Source of the DNA: DASQPR01 sp035713725
GTDB taxonomy: Bacteria; Actinomycetota; Actinomycetes; Mycobacteriales; Micromonosporaceae
Assembly: GCA_035713725.1 (NCBI GenBank)
Contig: DASTMZ010000213.1
Span: forward strand, 1-39,875
Length of the DNA stretch: 39,875 nt
Direction: 5' to 3'
Shown here: positions 9,101 to 18,001 of the stretch, piece after piece
How the letters are laid out: each line of letters starts with the position of its first letter
Position numbering within the stretch: the stretch's first letter is position 1
Notes under the pieces: model-generated
The model's database searches: none
The model's input: the letters and a program-made list of their open reading frames with translations, nothing else
Told to the model about the DNA's origin: nothing
Program-made: the position numbers and the translations under genes

Positions 9101-9733
9101 ATGCAACCGATCACGTACCCGGTCACACTGTCGGTGGCATTTCCCGACCGTCCGCTCAACCGGCTGACCACGTTCTTCCGGATCATCGTTGCGGTGCCCA
9201 TTTTGGTCGTCGTTGGCGCCGTCGACGGCGGCACCTGGCAATGGAGTTCTGGTCACGACACCCGCACCATCGCCGTCGGCGCCGGCGGGGTGCTGTTCTT
9301 CGCTCCGCTCCTGATGATCGTGTTTAGGCGAAAGTACCCACGCTGGTGGTTCGACTGGAACTTGGAACTGCAGCGATTCGGCAACCGCGCGCTCGTGTAT
9401 CTGGCCCTGATGGATGACCGCTATCCGTCCACTGACGACCACCAATCGGTGCGCCTGGACTATCGGTACCCGAATGCCGAAACCGAATTGAACCGGTGGC
9501 TGCCACTGGTGAAGTGGTTCCTCGCCATCCCGCACTACATCATTCTGTTCGTGTTGGAGATCGGCGCGCTCGTCGCGGTGATCATCGCGTGGTTCGCCAT
9601 TGTGTTCACCGGCCGATACCCACGCGGCCTGTTCGACTATGTCGAAGGCGTGATCCGTTGGCAGAACCGCGTCGTCGCCTACGCGTTCGTGCTCGTCACC
9701 GACTCGTACCCGCCATTTACGCTCGCGCCGTAG
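9101..9733 (+). CDS. DUF4389 membrane protein
   Basis: This 210-residue protein matches the DUF4389 family (PF14333), actinobacterial membrane proteins of unknown role. Three or four hydrophobic segments are visible, at about residues 25-42, 60-78 and 140-170. Family-typical phrases include RLTTFFRIIVAVPILVVV near the start and FTGRYPRGLFDYVEGVIRW followed by RVVAYAFVLVTDSYPPF near the end. The start is supported by AAAGG about 10 bases upstream. The 214-base gap ahead of it contains TTGACC at 9036-9041, a possible -35 box, but no convincing -10. Its end faces the end of the next minus-strand operon, 34 bases away. Confidence 0.85.
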   Translation: MQPITYPVTLSVAFPDRPLNRLTTFFRIIVAVPILVVVGAVDGGTWQWSSGHDTRTIAVGAGGVLFFAPLLMIVFRRKYPRWWFDWNLELQRFGNRALVYLALMDDRYPSTDDHQSVRLDYRYPNAETELNRWLPLVKWFLAIPHYIILFVLEIGALVAVIIAWFAIVFTGRYPRGLFDYVEGVIRWQNRVVAYAFVLVTDSYPPFTLAP

Positions 9734-9767
9734 ACCGACCGGACACGGCACGCTCCGAGCTGTCGAT

Positions 9768-10400
9768 TCACTCGTGCAGGCCGTCGCGTGCGCCGAACGT
9801 TGCCACGAGAATCGTGCCGACCACGAGCACCGCGACGGCGCATAGCCACGCGCCGGTGTCCGAGGGCAGATGTGCTGTCCACACCCACGGCGTCGTCCAG
9901 TGCGAACCAATCGCGTAAAGGCTCACAAGCCAGAATGCGACGGGACCGAGCCAGCACAGCAGCGCGCCGATCACCGTCGCGGTGGCGAGCGAGAGCCCGA
10001 CCAGCCCGATGAGATCACGAGCCAGGCCGGCGTACCCAAGATCAAGCCGCGCCCCGGCCGAGCCGGCGGCCAGCGCACCGAACGCGGCAGCCGTCAACGC
10101 GGGTACGGCGGCGAAGCGCAGCACCGGAAGCCACCGCCCGGTGACGCGCTCCACCTCACCGAACGGACTTCGGAACACTATGCCGACCACCGACGCGGCC
10201 AGCGCCTCGAACAGCAGCGGCAAGGGCCGTGCACCGTCGCTGCCGGGCGTCGCCCACGCCAGTACGATTCGCAGCCCGACCGCACATAGCACGAGCATGG
10301 CCAGACCGCGCGGGATGCCCCGTCCGGCGGCGTGGAGGCGAGCCAGACGTGCGGTCGGTAGTGCGAGGCGGGGGCGCGTCGCCGCGCCGATCGCGATCAC
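9768..10400 (-). CDS. Multi-helix membrane protein, last gene of the ECF-ABC operon
   Basis: I do not recognise the family. The 210-residue product is hydrophobic, with about five predicted membrane segments and little soluble sequence. It starts with GTG at 10400, and the stop codon of the permease upstream overlaps this start by four bases (GTGA), so translation is coupled. This makes it the fifth gene of an operon that begins with the ECF sigma factor at 13936. It could be an extra membrane subunit of the ABC transporter. Confidence 0.7.
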   Translation of the reverse strand: MIAIGAATRPRLALPTARLARLHAAGRGIPRGLAMLVLCAVGLRIVLAWATPGSDGARPLPLLFEALAASVVGIVFRSPFGEVERVTGRWLPVLRFAAVPALTAAAFGALAAGSAGARLDLGYAGLARDLIGLVGLSLATATVIGALLCWLGPVAFWLVSLYAIGSHWTTPWVWTAHLPSDTGAWLCAVAVLVVGTILVATFGARDGLHE

Positions 10401-11914
10401 GGAATGTCCGCGAGCGTGAGTTGGCCGGCGCGAACCGCGGCGACGTTGGCGACCAGCCAGGCGTGCCTGGCCGACGAGGACAACGCAGCGAAGCGCGTTG
10501 CCGCAGCGCCTACCGCAGGACTCGGCGGCGACCCCTGCTGGCCCGGAGCAGAGCGCGCGTTAGTCGCGTCGGCCGCCGGGAACGCTGGGAGCCCGACCAC
10601 CTGGCGGATGCCAGCCGCGATCGCCGTCTGAACCGCGACCGCATTGGACGTCATCGTGCCGTCGGACCCGGTCTGACCGATCACCTTGGCGATGACCGCG
10701 TCTGCGGCATCCTGGCGGAGCTGCTGAATCTGCGGATCGAGTGCACTGGCGAACGTGGTACCGGGTTGGAGGACGAACAGTCCCGGACTGAGGTAGAACA
10801 CCGGCGGGTTGCCGGAGACCCGCAGGTCGCCGCCCTTGAGCCCGACGACGGTGGTCGGTGCGAGCGTCACCCGGGTTGGCGTACCAGGTAGGCCCGCGAC
10901 TTCGGCGAGTACCGGATCGATGGCATTCACCACGGACGGCAGCACCGCTCTATACGCCGGATGTAGGCAGATCGGTACCGTCGCGTTCGAGTCACACACC
11001 GGCGTGTACGCGATCGGACGGTCGTCGGCCGCCGTGTGAAACGCCGGGATCACGATGCCCTGCGCGGTCTGCCGTGCGGTACCGGCGAGTGCGAGACCGG
11101 TGGCCGCGAACGCCACTCCGACGGCGACGGCGACTACGCCCGCGCGATGAACCCCGCGCCCACCGGCCCTCGGCGGGATCGCGAGCGCGCCGAGCGCGGC
11201 CAGAATCACCCCGACCAGAAAGATCAGCTGCACGATCGACAGTCCGGCGTGGTACGGGACGAACACGCCGGTGCCGGACGTACCGGGATCCTCTACCGGA
11301 CTGATGCGTCCCCACTGCTGGTTGCGTTGTAGCGCGAGCGTGCCGATCTGCGGCGCGAGCAACGCACCGATGGTGACAAGCGGAGCGGTAAACCGGCCGG
11401 GGATAAGCGCGCCGAACGCGAAACCGACGGCGCTGCACGCGACCACCGCGGTCGCACCGACCGCGGCCGGCCACCAGTTCGGGCTCCCCCACGTCGCCTG
11501 CCGCGCCGTCACCACGAACACCACGGCGACGTACGCTCCATACAGCAGGAGCGACCACACCGCGACGGCGGCCCACGCGGCGATCTGACGTACCCACGCA
11601 GGTCGCGCGGTCGTGGCAAGTAGCTCGGTGATGTGCCGGCGGCGATCGCGCGCAGCGGTCCACGCCGCGACACCGGCGACGATGCCGCCGACCAGTTCCA
11701 TCGACCGCTGTACGACGATGCTGCGCGCGCCCCACAGCGGCGCCTGACCGAGGTTGTTGCGAAGCTCCGTGAACCCGAGCAGCAGCGCAACCGGCACGAG
11801 CAGCAACAACATCGTGCTGCGGTGCAGTTCGAGCCGCATCAGGCGGCCGGCCGCGGAGCGCGACCACGCGCGCAACCGCCAGCCGGTCGGGACGGCGGGA
11901 CCGACGGCGCTCAC
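10397..11914 (-). CDS. ABC transporter permease with large extracytoplasmic domain
   Basis: This ABC-2-like membrane protein of about 505 residues starts with GTG at 11914, which overlaps the ATPase stop as GTGA. The frame extends upstream through the ATPase gene, but that part is an Arg-rich shadow. Hydrophobic segments occur near residues 30-50, 70-95, 120-150, 165-190, 250-280 and 295-320. After these comes a C-terminal domain of about 180 residues with a Cys pair (PVCDSNATVPICLHPAY) that is probably outside the membrane. Similar permease-plus-domain proteins occur beside ECF sigma factors in actinomycetes; their substrate is unknown. The conserved Cys pair suggests a disulphide in the outer domain. 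Confidence 0.75.
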   Translation of the reverse strand: MSAVGPAVPTGWRLRAWSRSAAGRLMRLELHRSTMLLLLVPVALLLGFTELRNNLGQAPLWGARSIVVQRSMELVGGIVAGVAAWTAARDRRRHITELLATTARPAWVRQIAAWAAVAVWSLLLYGAYVAVVFVVTARQATWGSPNWWPAAVGATAVVACSAVGFAFGALIPGRFTAPLVTIGALLAPQIGTLALQRNQQWGRISPVEDPGTSGTGVFVPYHAGLSIVQLIFLVGVILAALGALAIPPRAGGRGVHRAGVVAVAVGVAFAATGLALAGTARQTAQGIVIPAFHTAADDRPIAYTPVCDSNATVPICLHPAYRAVLPSVVNAIDPVLAEVAGLPGTPTRVTLAPTTVVGLKGGDLRVSGNPPVFYLSPGLFVLQPGTTFASALDPQIQQLRQDAADAVIAKVIGQTGSDGTMTSNAVAVQTAIAAGIRQVVGLPAFPAADATNARSAPGQQGSPPSPAVGAAATRFAALSSSARHAWLVANVAAVRAGQLTLADIP

Positions 11915-12654
11915 GACCGCGCCGCCGCGAGCACCGCGCTGTAACCACGTTCGAGCGGCGCGTCTCCGACGCCGTGCCCTTCGCCGCGAGCGACCAACTC
12001 GTCGGGCGTGCCGTGGAACACGATCCGGCCGGCGTTCATCAGACCGACCTCGCTGCATGCCGCGCCGACGTCTTCGACGAGATGCGTGCTCACGATGACG
12101 GTCGACCGCTGGCCAAGTTCGCGGAGCAGCGTTCGAAACTCGACGCGTTGCTCCGGGTCGAGTCCCGCCGTCGGCTCATCGAGCAGCAGCAGTTCGGGTT
12201 CGTTCACGATGGCCTGCGCGATGCCCGCACGGCGAAGCATTCCGCCGGACAGCGTGCGGAGTTTGGACCGCGCTCGGTCACCTAGGCCGACGCGCTCGAT
12301 TGCCGTCGCCACCGCGCGCGGCACCGACGACGTCGGCATCTCCTTGAGCAGCGCAAAATACTCGACGAACTCGGCAACCGTGAACCCTGGGTAGTAACCC
12401 AGCGCCTGAGGCAGATATCCCAACCGACGCCGGATTTCGGTCCGGGACCGGTGCGCGCGAGGGTCGCGCCCGAGCAGACGCAATGTTCCGGATGTCGGCC
12501 CGATAACGGTTCCCATCATCCGAAGCAGCGACGTCTTGCCTGCGCCGTTCGGGCCGAGCAGACCGAACACTCCGACACCGGTATCCAGCGTCACGCCAGC
12601 CACCGCCTGAGTGCGTCCGAAGCGGCGGGTCAGATCCGCGATCTCGACGTTCAT
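11911..12654 (-). CDS. ABC transporter ATP-binding protein
   Basis: This 247-residue nucleotide-binding subunit starts at ATG 12654. Walker A is LLGPNGAGKTSLLRMM, the Q-loop lies in RRLGYLPQALGYYPGF, the signature is LSGGMLRRAGIAQAI, Walker B is LLLLDEPTAGLDP, and the switch His is in VIVSTHL. It is of the CcmA/ABC-2 exporter type. The open frame continues about 250 codons upstream, but that stretch is the Arg-rich antisense-like shadow of the membrane protein gene. The ATG at 12654 overlaps that gene's stop as ATGA, which fixes the start. Together with the permease at 10397-11914 it should form an exporter or a membrane-remodelling machine. Confidence 0.92.
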   Translation of the reverse strand: MNVEIADLTRRFGRTQAVAGVTLDTGVGVFGLLGPNGAGKTSLLRMMGTVIGPTSGTLRLLGRDPRAHRSRTEIRRRLGYLPQALGYYPGFTVAEFVEYFALLKEMPTSSVPRAVATAIERVGLGDRARSKLRTLSGGMLRRAGIAQAIVNEPELLLLDEPTAGLDPEQRVEFRTLLRELGQRSTVIVSTHLVEDVGAACSEVGLMNAGRIVFHGTPDELVARGEGHGVGDAPLERGYSAVLAAARS

Positions 12655-13388
12655 GCCGAACCTCTCGGAACTCGGCTCGCGAACACGGCGACCACCACAC
12701 AGCAGACCGCGAACGCGAGGTAGGGAAGGATCAGTACGGATTTCGTCAGCGCCCCGGTGAACTGACCCGCGGCAGCTCGAGATGACAGCAACGTGATCAC
12801 CCAGCCGGCGAGCCCGGCCGCGACGCCGACGTTCGCGGACCGTGCGACCGTCGCGGCCGCCAGCGCCAGCGCCGACACCGCGGCCATCGGCACCAGCCAG
12901 TCGAATGTGATCCCGACGGCAAGCCCGGACACGCTCGACGCGACGAGCCCGAATGCGCCGTCGACGACGAAAACCGCGAGCGCGCGCACGAGCAACACCA
13001 TGCGGTCGCTGACCGCCATGCTCTGCGACAGCTCCCAGGCCGGATCGACGCCGGGGCCGTACGCATACGCGATGCCGACCGCGGCGACCGCCGGCGCGAG
13101 CAGGGCAACCAGCGGTTGGCCCGTGCTGGCGGTGACTGCCGCACCAACGGCGAACACCACGACGCTCGCGATGATCCACGGCACGAGCAGCGATGGCGTG
13201 GTGAGCAGTGCACGTGCCAGGCCGGGCGATCGGAGGATCCGGCCTACCAAGCGCTCCAGCCGGCCGATTGGCCGGTGCCACACCTCGGCCGCCACGCCAA
13301 GCCAGACGCGATCCAGATCGACGTCGGCCGGCGCGGAGACGCCCGGCAGCCACGGCGAGGACTCCTCCATCTTCGCCGGATCGCTCAT
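12651..13388 (-). CDS. Membrane protein between ECF sigma factor and ABC ATPase, possible anti-sigma factor
   Basis: This 245-residue protein starts at ATG 13388, overlapping the sigma factor stop as ATGA. It has a cytosolic N-terminal region of about 75 residues (MSDPAKMEESSPWLPG to GRILRSPGLARALL), then about five or six membrane helices. In ECF operons the gene after the sigma factor is usually the anti-sigma factor. This one lacks the HxxxCxxC zinc-binding motif of ZAS anti-sigma factors. The anti-sigma role is therefore inferred from position and from the soluble N-terminus followed by helices. It could equally be a second permease subunit. Confidence 0.7.
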   Translation of the reverse strand: MSDPAKMEESSPWLPGVSAPADVDLDRVWLGVAAEVWHRPIGRLERLVGRILRSPGLARALLTTPSLLVPWIIASVVVFAVGAAVTASTGQPLVALLAPAVAAVGIAYAYGPGVDPAWELSQSMAVSDRMVLLVRALAVFVVDGAFGLVASSVSGLAVGITFDWLVPMAAVSALALAAATVARSANVGVAAGLAGWVITLLSSRAAAGQFTGALTKSVLILPYLAFAVCCVVVAVFASRVPRGSA

Positions 13389-13936
13389 CCCGCACCTCCA
13401 TTCGCGGTCGACCCGCCACGCAACGCGGACCACAGCAGCCGCCGCGCGCGATGTGCGCGGCTCTTGACGGTGCCTTCCGGCGTACCCATCACCGCCGCTA
13501 CCTCGGTCACCGTCCGGTCCTCGAGGTAGAGGAGACGAACCACCTCGCGCTCCGGACTGCCCGGCGGACCGAGCGCTGCGACGGCGTCACGGAGGTCCGC
13601 GCGCCATGCGGCGAGGTCTGCCGGATCGGGTCCGCCGTCGCCGGGCTCAAACTCGGGCGGTACGGATAGCGCTGCCGGCCCGCGTTGCCGCAGCCAAAGC
13701 GCGGCACGGCGGCGCGCGATCCCCCACAGCCACCCGCCGCCGTTGCCGGCCGGCCGATAGCCGCGACTGCCCTGCCATACGGCGACGAACGTCTCCTGAA
13801 GCACGTCTTCGACGTCCGACGCCGGCAACATCGACCGCAATCTTGCGGCGATCCACCGGGCGTGACGCGCGTAGAGCTCCCGCAGCGCCCGGTCGTCGCC
13901 GCGTGCCACGGAGGCGATCAGCTCGTCGTCATTCAT
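13385..13936 (-). CDS. ECF-type RNA polymerase sigma factor
   Basis: This 183-residue sigma-70 family protein has region 2 (ELIASVARGDDRALRELYARH to DVEDVLQETFVAVWQ, residues ~4-60) and region 4 (LGPPGSPEREVVRLLYLEDRTVTEVAAVMGTPEGTVKSRAHRARRLL, ~120-170). Region 3 is missing, as is normal for ECF factors. The start at 13936 is chosen because AGAGG lies just upstream and the fold begins there; the open frame upstream is not protein-like. It heads a five-gene operon in which each start overlaps the previous stop by four bases, so it probably controls the ABC transporter genes and itself. The stimulus is unknown. Confidence 0.9.
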   Translation of the reverse strand: MNDDELIASVARGDDRALRELYARHARWIAARLRSMLPASDVEDVLQETFVAVWQGSRGYRPAGNGGGWLWGIARRRAALWLRQRGPAALSVPPEFEPGDGGPDPADLAAWRADLRDAVAALGPPGSPEREVVRLLYLEDRTVTEVAAVMGTPEGTVKSRAHRARRLLWSALRGGSTANGGAG

Positions 13937-14099
13937 CGCCTCTCTATTGCTGTCCGACGCCGTCCGGTTCGCAAGACCCGCCAACGATTTACTGCGGCAG
14001 CATGGTGGTCGTTCCGCGTCCGCGCGGCGAACACGCTTGCGCCGCTGAACGCCGCATCCGGCATGATCCGGTCTGCTTTCGCGTTGGTAAGGTCGAACC

Positions 14100-14942
14100 A
14101 TGCGCTTTGCCATCAAGACGTCGCCGCAGCGCACCGAGTGGGCCGACATGCTGGCCGTGTTCCGTGAGGCGGACAGCATCGAGCTGTTCGAGTCGGGCTG
14201 GACGTTCGATCACTTCTACCCGATCGGCGCCACCGATCACGATGGACCGTGCCTCGAGGGCTGGGTGACGCTCACCGCGCTCGCTCAGGCCACCACCCGA
14301 CTGCGAGTGGGCAACCTCGTGACCGGCATTCATTACCGGCACCCCGCGGTGCTCGCCAACATGGCCGCGACCCTCGACATTATTTCCGGCGGCCGGCTCG
14401 AACTCGGCATCGGCGCGGGCTGGAACGAGGAGGAGTCCGGGGCGTACGGCATCGAGTTGGGTACCCATGCGAGCGCAGCGACCGGTTCGAGGAGGCGTGC
14501 GAGGTGCTCGTCGGCCTGCTCGCCAACGAGACGACCGACTTCGATGGCAAGTACTACCAGCTTCGGCAGGCCCGCAACGAGCGGAAGGGGCCGCAGCGCC
14601 CGCATCCACCGATCTGCATTGGTGGATCGGGTGAGCGGCGCACGTTGCGGACCGCGGCGCGATTCGCTCAGCACTGGAACTACCTGGGCGGTACGCCGGC
14701 CGACTTGGCACATAAGCGCGACGTGCTCTACGCACATTGCGACGCGGTCGGCCGTGATCCGAAGGAGATCACGCTGTCGAGCCACGTACGGTTCGGCCCC
14801 CGACGGTGATCCGCGTGCCGTCGCCGACTCGGCCGCCGCGCTCGGCGAGGCCGGCATGGACCTCGCGATCGTCGTGCTTCCGACGCCGCCCACGCCGGCC
14901 GTCCTCGGCCCGCTCGCCGACGCGCTGGCGCCACTCGCCTGA
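14100..14942 (+). pseudogene. LLM-class flavin-dependent oxidoreductase, two compensating frameshifts
   Basis: This luciferase-like monooxygenase (PF00296) probably uses F420 or FMN. The first part (14100 to ~14480) reads MRFAIKTSPQ, RLRVGNLVTGIHYRHPAVLANMAATLDIISGGR, LELGIGAGWNEEE. The family sequence then continues in another frame (~14480 to ~14797) as ERSDRFEEACEVLVGLL, FDGKYYQL, PHPPICIGGSGERRTLRTAARFAQHWN. It returns to the first frame for DGDPRAVADSAAALGEAGMD and the stop at 14942. One base appears lost near 14477-14481 and one gained near the C-run at 14794-14800. The first frame stays open throughout, so a naive call gives about 110 residues of nonsense in the middle. Either this is a decayed gene or there are two indel errors. 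It is divergent from the ECF operon. Confidence 0.85.
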
Positions 14943-14962
14943 GCGCACCGAAGGAGGACACT

Positions 14963-16039
14963 GTGTGCCAAACCGATGAGGCGGGCGCAGGCGCCGAAGC
15001 GCGTTCGGCAATGCCCAGGGTGGCTGCGGGTAGGGCGAAGGATCCGATCGCTCTCGAACCAGTCGACGAAGTCGTCATTACGATGCTCGTCGACAACAGC
15101 TATGACGCGCTGATGAGCGACATGGGGCCGGCACGGCGCGTGAAACCCGTCGAGCTGGCAAGGGCGGAGGCGCCGCAGTTCGTCGACGGCACGACGGCTC
15201 CGGGTCTCGTCGCCGAGCATGGATTCTCCGCGCTCGTACAGGTTCGCCGCGGGTCACGTACCCATGTCCTCTTGTTCGACACCGGTGTGTCACCGGACGG
15301 ACTTGCGATCAACGTGGCGCGCTTGGGCATCGACGTGAGCGAGATCGAGGCCCTAGTCCTGAGTCACGGCCACTTCGACCACTGCGGTGGACTTGCCGGC
15401 CTGGCGCGTCTGCGTGGTCGCGAGGGGCTGCCGCTCACCGTCCACCCGCTGGTCTGGACCAGGCGTCGCCTTGTGCCACCCGGCCAGCCCGATTGGGAGT
15501 TGCCGACGCTGAGCCGGCGATCGCTCGAAGCTGAGGGCTTCGAGGTCATCGAGCGGCGCACGCCGTCACTGTTGCTTGACGAGTCCGTGCTGATCACCGG
15601 AGAGGTCGACCGTACGACGGAGTTCGAACATGGTTTGCCGTTCCACGAGGCGTGGCGCGGAGACTCGTGGGAACCGGACCCGCTGATCGTCGACGATCAG
15701 GCCCTCGTTGTTCATGTGCGTGGCCGCGGACTCGTGGTGCTCACCGGATGCGGTCACGCAGGGGCAGTGAACATCGCGCGACATGCGATGCGGCTTACCG
15801 GCGTTGACCGGCTGCACGCGATTCTCGGCGGATTCCACCTCACCGGAAACGCGTTTGAGCCAATCATTGAGCCAACCGTGGATGCCCTCACGTCGATCGC
15901 GCCAGACCTCCTCGTACCGGCACATTGCACGGGTTGGAAGGCGACGCATCGGCTTGCCGCGGCGCTGCCAACTGCGTTCGTGCCGAATGCGGTTGGCACG
16001 AGGTACACGCTTGCCGCGGCGCAAGGCGCCGCTGCCTAG
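14963..16039 (+). CDS. MBL-fold metallo-hydrolase
   Basis: This 358-residue metallo-beta-lactamase-fold protein carries the HxHxDH metal site as LSHGHFDHCGG near residues 133-142, then TGCGHAGAVNIARHA, LGGFHLTG and PAHCTGW as later metal ligands. The layout resembles the family annotated as 7,8-dihydropterin-6-yl-methyl-4-(beta-D-ribofuranosyl)aminobenzene-5'-phosphate synthase-like MBL proteins. That name often does not reflect the real reaction. The GTG start at 14963 has an excellent ribosome site (AAGGAGG at 14951-14957). The first ~35 residues precede the fold and look unstructured. It follows the LLM gene by 20 bases and may be in the same operon. Confidence 0.85.
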   Translation: MCQTDEAGAGAEARSAMPRVAAGRAKDPIALEPVDEVVITMLVDNSYDALMSDMGPARRVKPVELARAEAPQFVDGTTAPGLVAEHGFSALVQVRRGSRTHVLLFDTGVSPDGLAINVARLGIDVSEIEALVLSHGHFDHCGGLAGLARLRGREGLPLTVHPLVWTRRRLVPPGQPDWELPTLSRRSLEAEGFEVIERRTPSLLLDESVLITGEVDRTTEFEHGLPFHEAWRGDSWEPDPLIVDDQALVVHVRGRGLVVLTGCGHAGAVNIARHAMRLTGVDRLHAILGGFHLTGNAFEPIIEPTVDALTSIAPDLLVPAHCTGWKATHRLAAALPTAFVPNAVGTRYTLAAAQGAAA

Positions 16040-16110
16040 ACCGGTACCAGCCCTCGTCCCGGACTGGATGGCCTAGGTTGTGGCTCATCGTGCGGGTGAG
16101 GAGGCCTGTG

Positions 16111-16836
16111 ATGACGGTATTGACCGACCGCGTGGCGGTGGTGACGGGCGCGTCTACGGGCATCGGGGCCGGCTTAGCCGCCATGCTTGCCGCCGAGGGC
16201 GCACGTGTCGTGCTAGCGGCCCGGCGTGGCGAGGAGCTTGACCGGGTGGCCGAAGGTATCCGCCGGGATGGCGGCACGGCTGTCTCGGTCGTCACCGACC
16301 TCGCCGACGACAAGGCGCTCGACATGCTGCTGACCAGAACCCGGGCCGAAGTCGGCCCAGTCGACGTGCTGGTCAACAACGCGGGTTACGCCGTATGGAA
16401 GTCGCTGGAGACGACCACCATGGCCGAGTGGGATCAGACCTTCGCGGTCAACGTACGGGCCGCGGCGTTGCTGTGCGCCGCGGTGCTTCCCGACATGCAG
16501 GCGCGAGGCTTCGGGAGAATCATCAACATCGGCAGTGAGGCCGGGGTGGCCATTGTTCCCGGCCTCGCTGCGTACTGCGTCAGCAAGCACGCGCTGCGGG
16601 CGCTCACCGAAGTCGTCCAGGACGGCAACCACGACAACGGCATCAAGGCCTGGGTCATCTGCCCAGGTTTCGTCGACACGCACATGGGCTACGTCGTGCC
16701 GGGCGCCAAGCCGGCCAACTTCCTCCAGGTTGCGGAGGTCGTTGACGTGGTCCGATTCCTCCTCCACACCGGCGATAACGTCAAGCTGGGCCCGGAGATC
16801 TTGCTACGCACCATGCGCAACCCCATGGCCGTCTAG
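16111..16836 (+). CDS. Short-chain dehydrogenase/reductase (SDR)
   Basis: This 241-residue classical SDR carries the cofactor motif TGASTGIG near the N-terminus, NNAG (VNNAGYA), the catalytic Ser in INIGSEAG and the YxxxK pair as YCVSK. The R residues after strand 2 (LAARRGEEL) suggest NADP(H). The start at ATG 16111 is chosen because GAGGAGG lies 7-13 bases upstream; the open frame further upstream overlaps the MBL gene and is a shadow. It follows the MBL gene by 71 bases on the same strand. The substrate is not predictable. Confidence 0.92.
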   Translation: MTVLTDRVAVVTGASTGIGAGLAAMLAAEGARVVLAARRGEELDRVAEGIRRDGGTAVSVVTDLADDKALDMLLTRTRAEVGPVDVLVNNAGYAVWKSLETTTMAEWDQTFAVNVRAAALLCAAVLPDMQARGFGRIINIGSEAGVAIVPGLAAYCVSKHALRALTEVVQDGNHDNGIKAWVICPGFVDTHMGYVVPGAKPANFLQVAEVVDVVRFLLHTGDNVKLGPEILLRTMRNPMAV

Positions 16837-16883
16837 CCAGCGCCGCCGCCGGCCACCGCCGTCGAGCGTTGCGCGGCCTGACC

Positions 16884-17981
16884 TCAGGTGCCGTTGACGC
16901 GCCGGTAGCCGTTGGCTACCACGGTGTCGAAGGTGATCCGTGACTCCTTCAAGGGTTCGCCGGTGTGCTCGGCTTGCACGACCCAGCCGTTGCCGATGTA
17001 GATCGTCACGTGATGGCCGCTGTTGTAGAACACGAGGTCGCCCACCCGCAGGTCACTCTTGGCGATGGCGTGCGACTCGTCCCACTGTGAGCCGGTGTAA
17101 TGGTCCAGCGTGACGCCGGCCGCCTTCCACGCGACCATCGTCAGCCCGGAGCAGTCGTATTCGCTGGGTCCGGCTTCGGCCCAGCCGTACCAGTGGACCG
17201 TCGGCCAGACCAGCGAACACGCCTTCTTTGCGGCCGTGTAGCCCGCCCCACCGCTGGAGACCTGTGGACACGCGACCGGCAGCACGTAGCACTTGCTCGT
17301 CTTCGTGGTACAGCTGCCGCTCGTACCGCCGCCGGTGCTGGTGCTTGCCTCCTTGGCGGCTGCGGCGGCCTGTGCGGCTTGCAGTGTTTGAAGGTGCCCG
17401 AGCTTGGCGAGGATGTCCTTCTTCGTCGCGGCCAGCTGAGCCTTCTGCGCTGCCTCCTGCTTGATAAGCGTGTCGAGGGCGGCCTTCTGCGTCTGGTACT
17501 GGCTGACGATTGCGTTGGCGGTCGTGACGGTGTCCCGCTGGTTCTTCTCGATCACCGAAAGCGTGCCCAACTGGTTGACGAAGTCGCGCGCTGACGACGC
17601 GTCCATCAGTGCGACAAGGCCGCTGCCAGGCCCCGCGATGTAGAGATCACGGACCACTGACGCGACGCGTTGTTGGGCAACCGCGGACTCGAGCTGTGCC
17701 GGGGTCACCTTCTGGCCGAGCAGCGCCGACTTCTTCTCGTCGGCGGCCAGCTTCGTGGCGATGCCGTTGTACTGCTCGACGACCGTCTCAATCTGATTGT
17801 TGAGAGCGCTGATTTGCTGCGAAAGGCTCGGTGCCGCATTTGCCGCGGTAGCCGGCAGCAGCACGAAAAGACCGGCAGCGACGATGGCCAGCGCTGAGCC
17901 GACCGCCACGATGCGGCGACGTGTGGTGCTAGCGGCGTGTTCGGGTGGACGTGGTTCAGGAATGACCCGGGGGGTGGCCAC
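16884..17981 (-). CDS. Secreted NlpC/P60 peptidoglycan endopeptidase
   Basis: This 365-residue exported cell-wall hydrolase would cleave peptide stems of peptidoglycan. It has a long basic N-terminus, then a hydrophobic signal segment ending TAANAAPS (residues ~25-50). A coiled coil of about 160 residues rich in Gln, Ala and Lys follows, then a Gly/Ser/Thr linker. The C-terminal NlpC/P60 domain has the catalytic Cys in YDCSGL near residue 276, the His in GHHVTIYIG near residue 323 and a third polar residue soon after. The GTG start at 17981 has AAGGAG about 9 bases upstream. The coiled coil probably restrains or recruits the enzyme, as in RipA-type hydrolases. A c-di-AMP riboswitch lies just upstream, so expression should fall when c-di-AMP is high. 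Confidence 0.93.
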   Translation of the reverse strand: MATPRVIPEPRPPEHAASTTRRRIVAVGSALAIVAAGLFVLLPATAANAAPSLSQQISALNNQIETVVEQYNGIATKLAADEKKSALLGQKVTPAQLESAVAQQRVASVVRDLYIAGPGSGLVALMDASSARDFVNQLGTLSVIEKNQRDTVTTANAIVSQYQTQKAALDTLIKQEAAQKAQLAATKKDILAKLGHLQTLQAAQAAAAAKEASTSTGGGTSGSCTTKTSKCYVLPVACPQVSSGGAGYTAAKKACSLVWPTVHWYGWAEAGPSEYDCSGLTMVAWKAAGVTLDHYTGSQWDESHAIAKSDLRVGDLVFYNSGHHVTIYIGNGWVVQAEHTGEPLKESRITFDTVVANGYRRVNGT

Positions 17982-18001
17982 GAGCTGACGCTCCTTCTTC
18001 C

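Noticed and set aside
12655..13419. A 502-residue ABC ATPase with a long N-terminal extension
   Set aside because: The extension is Arg-rich low-complexity sequence antiparallel in character to the membrane protein gene; the ATGA overlap at 12654 gives the true start.
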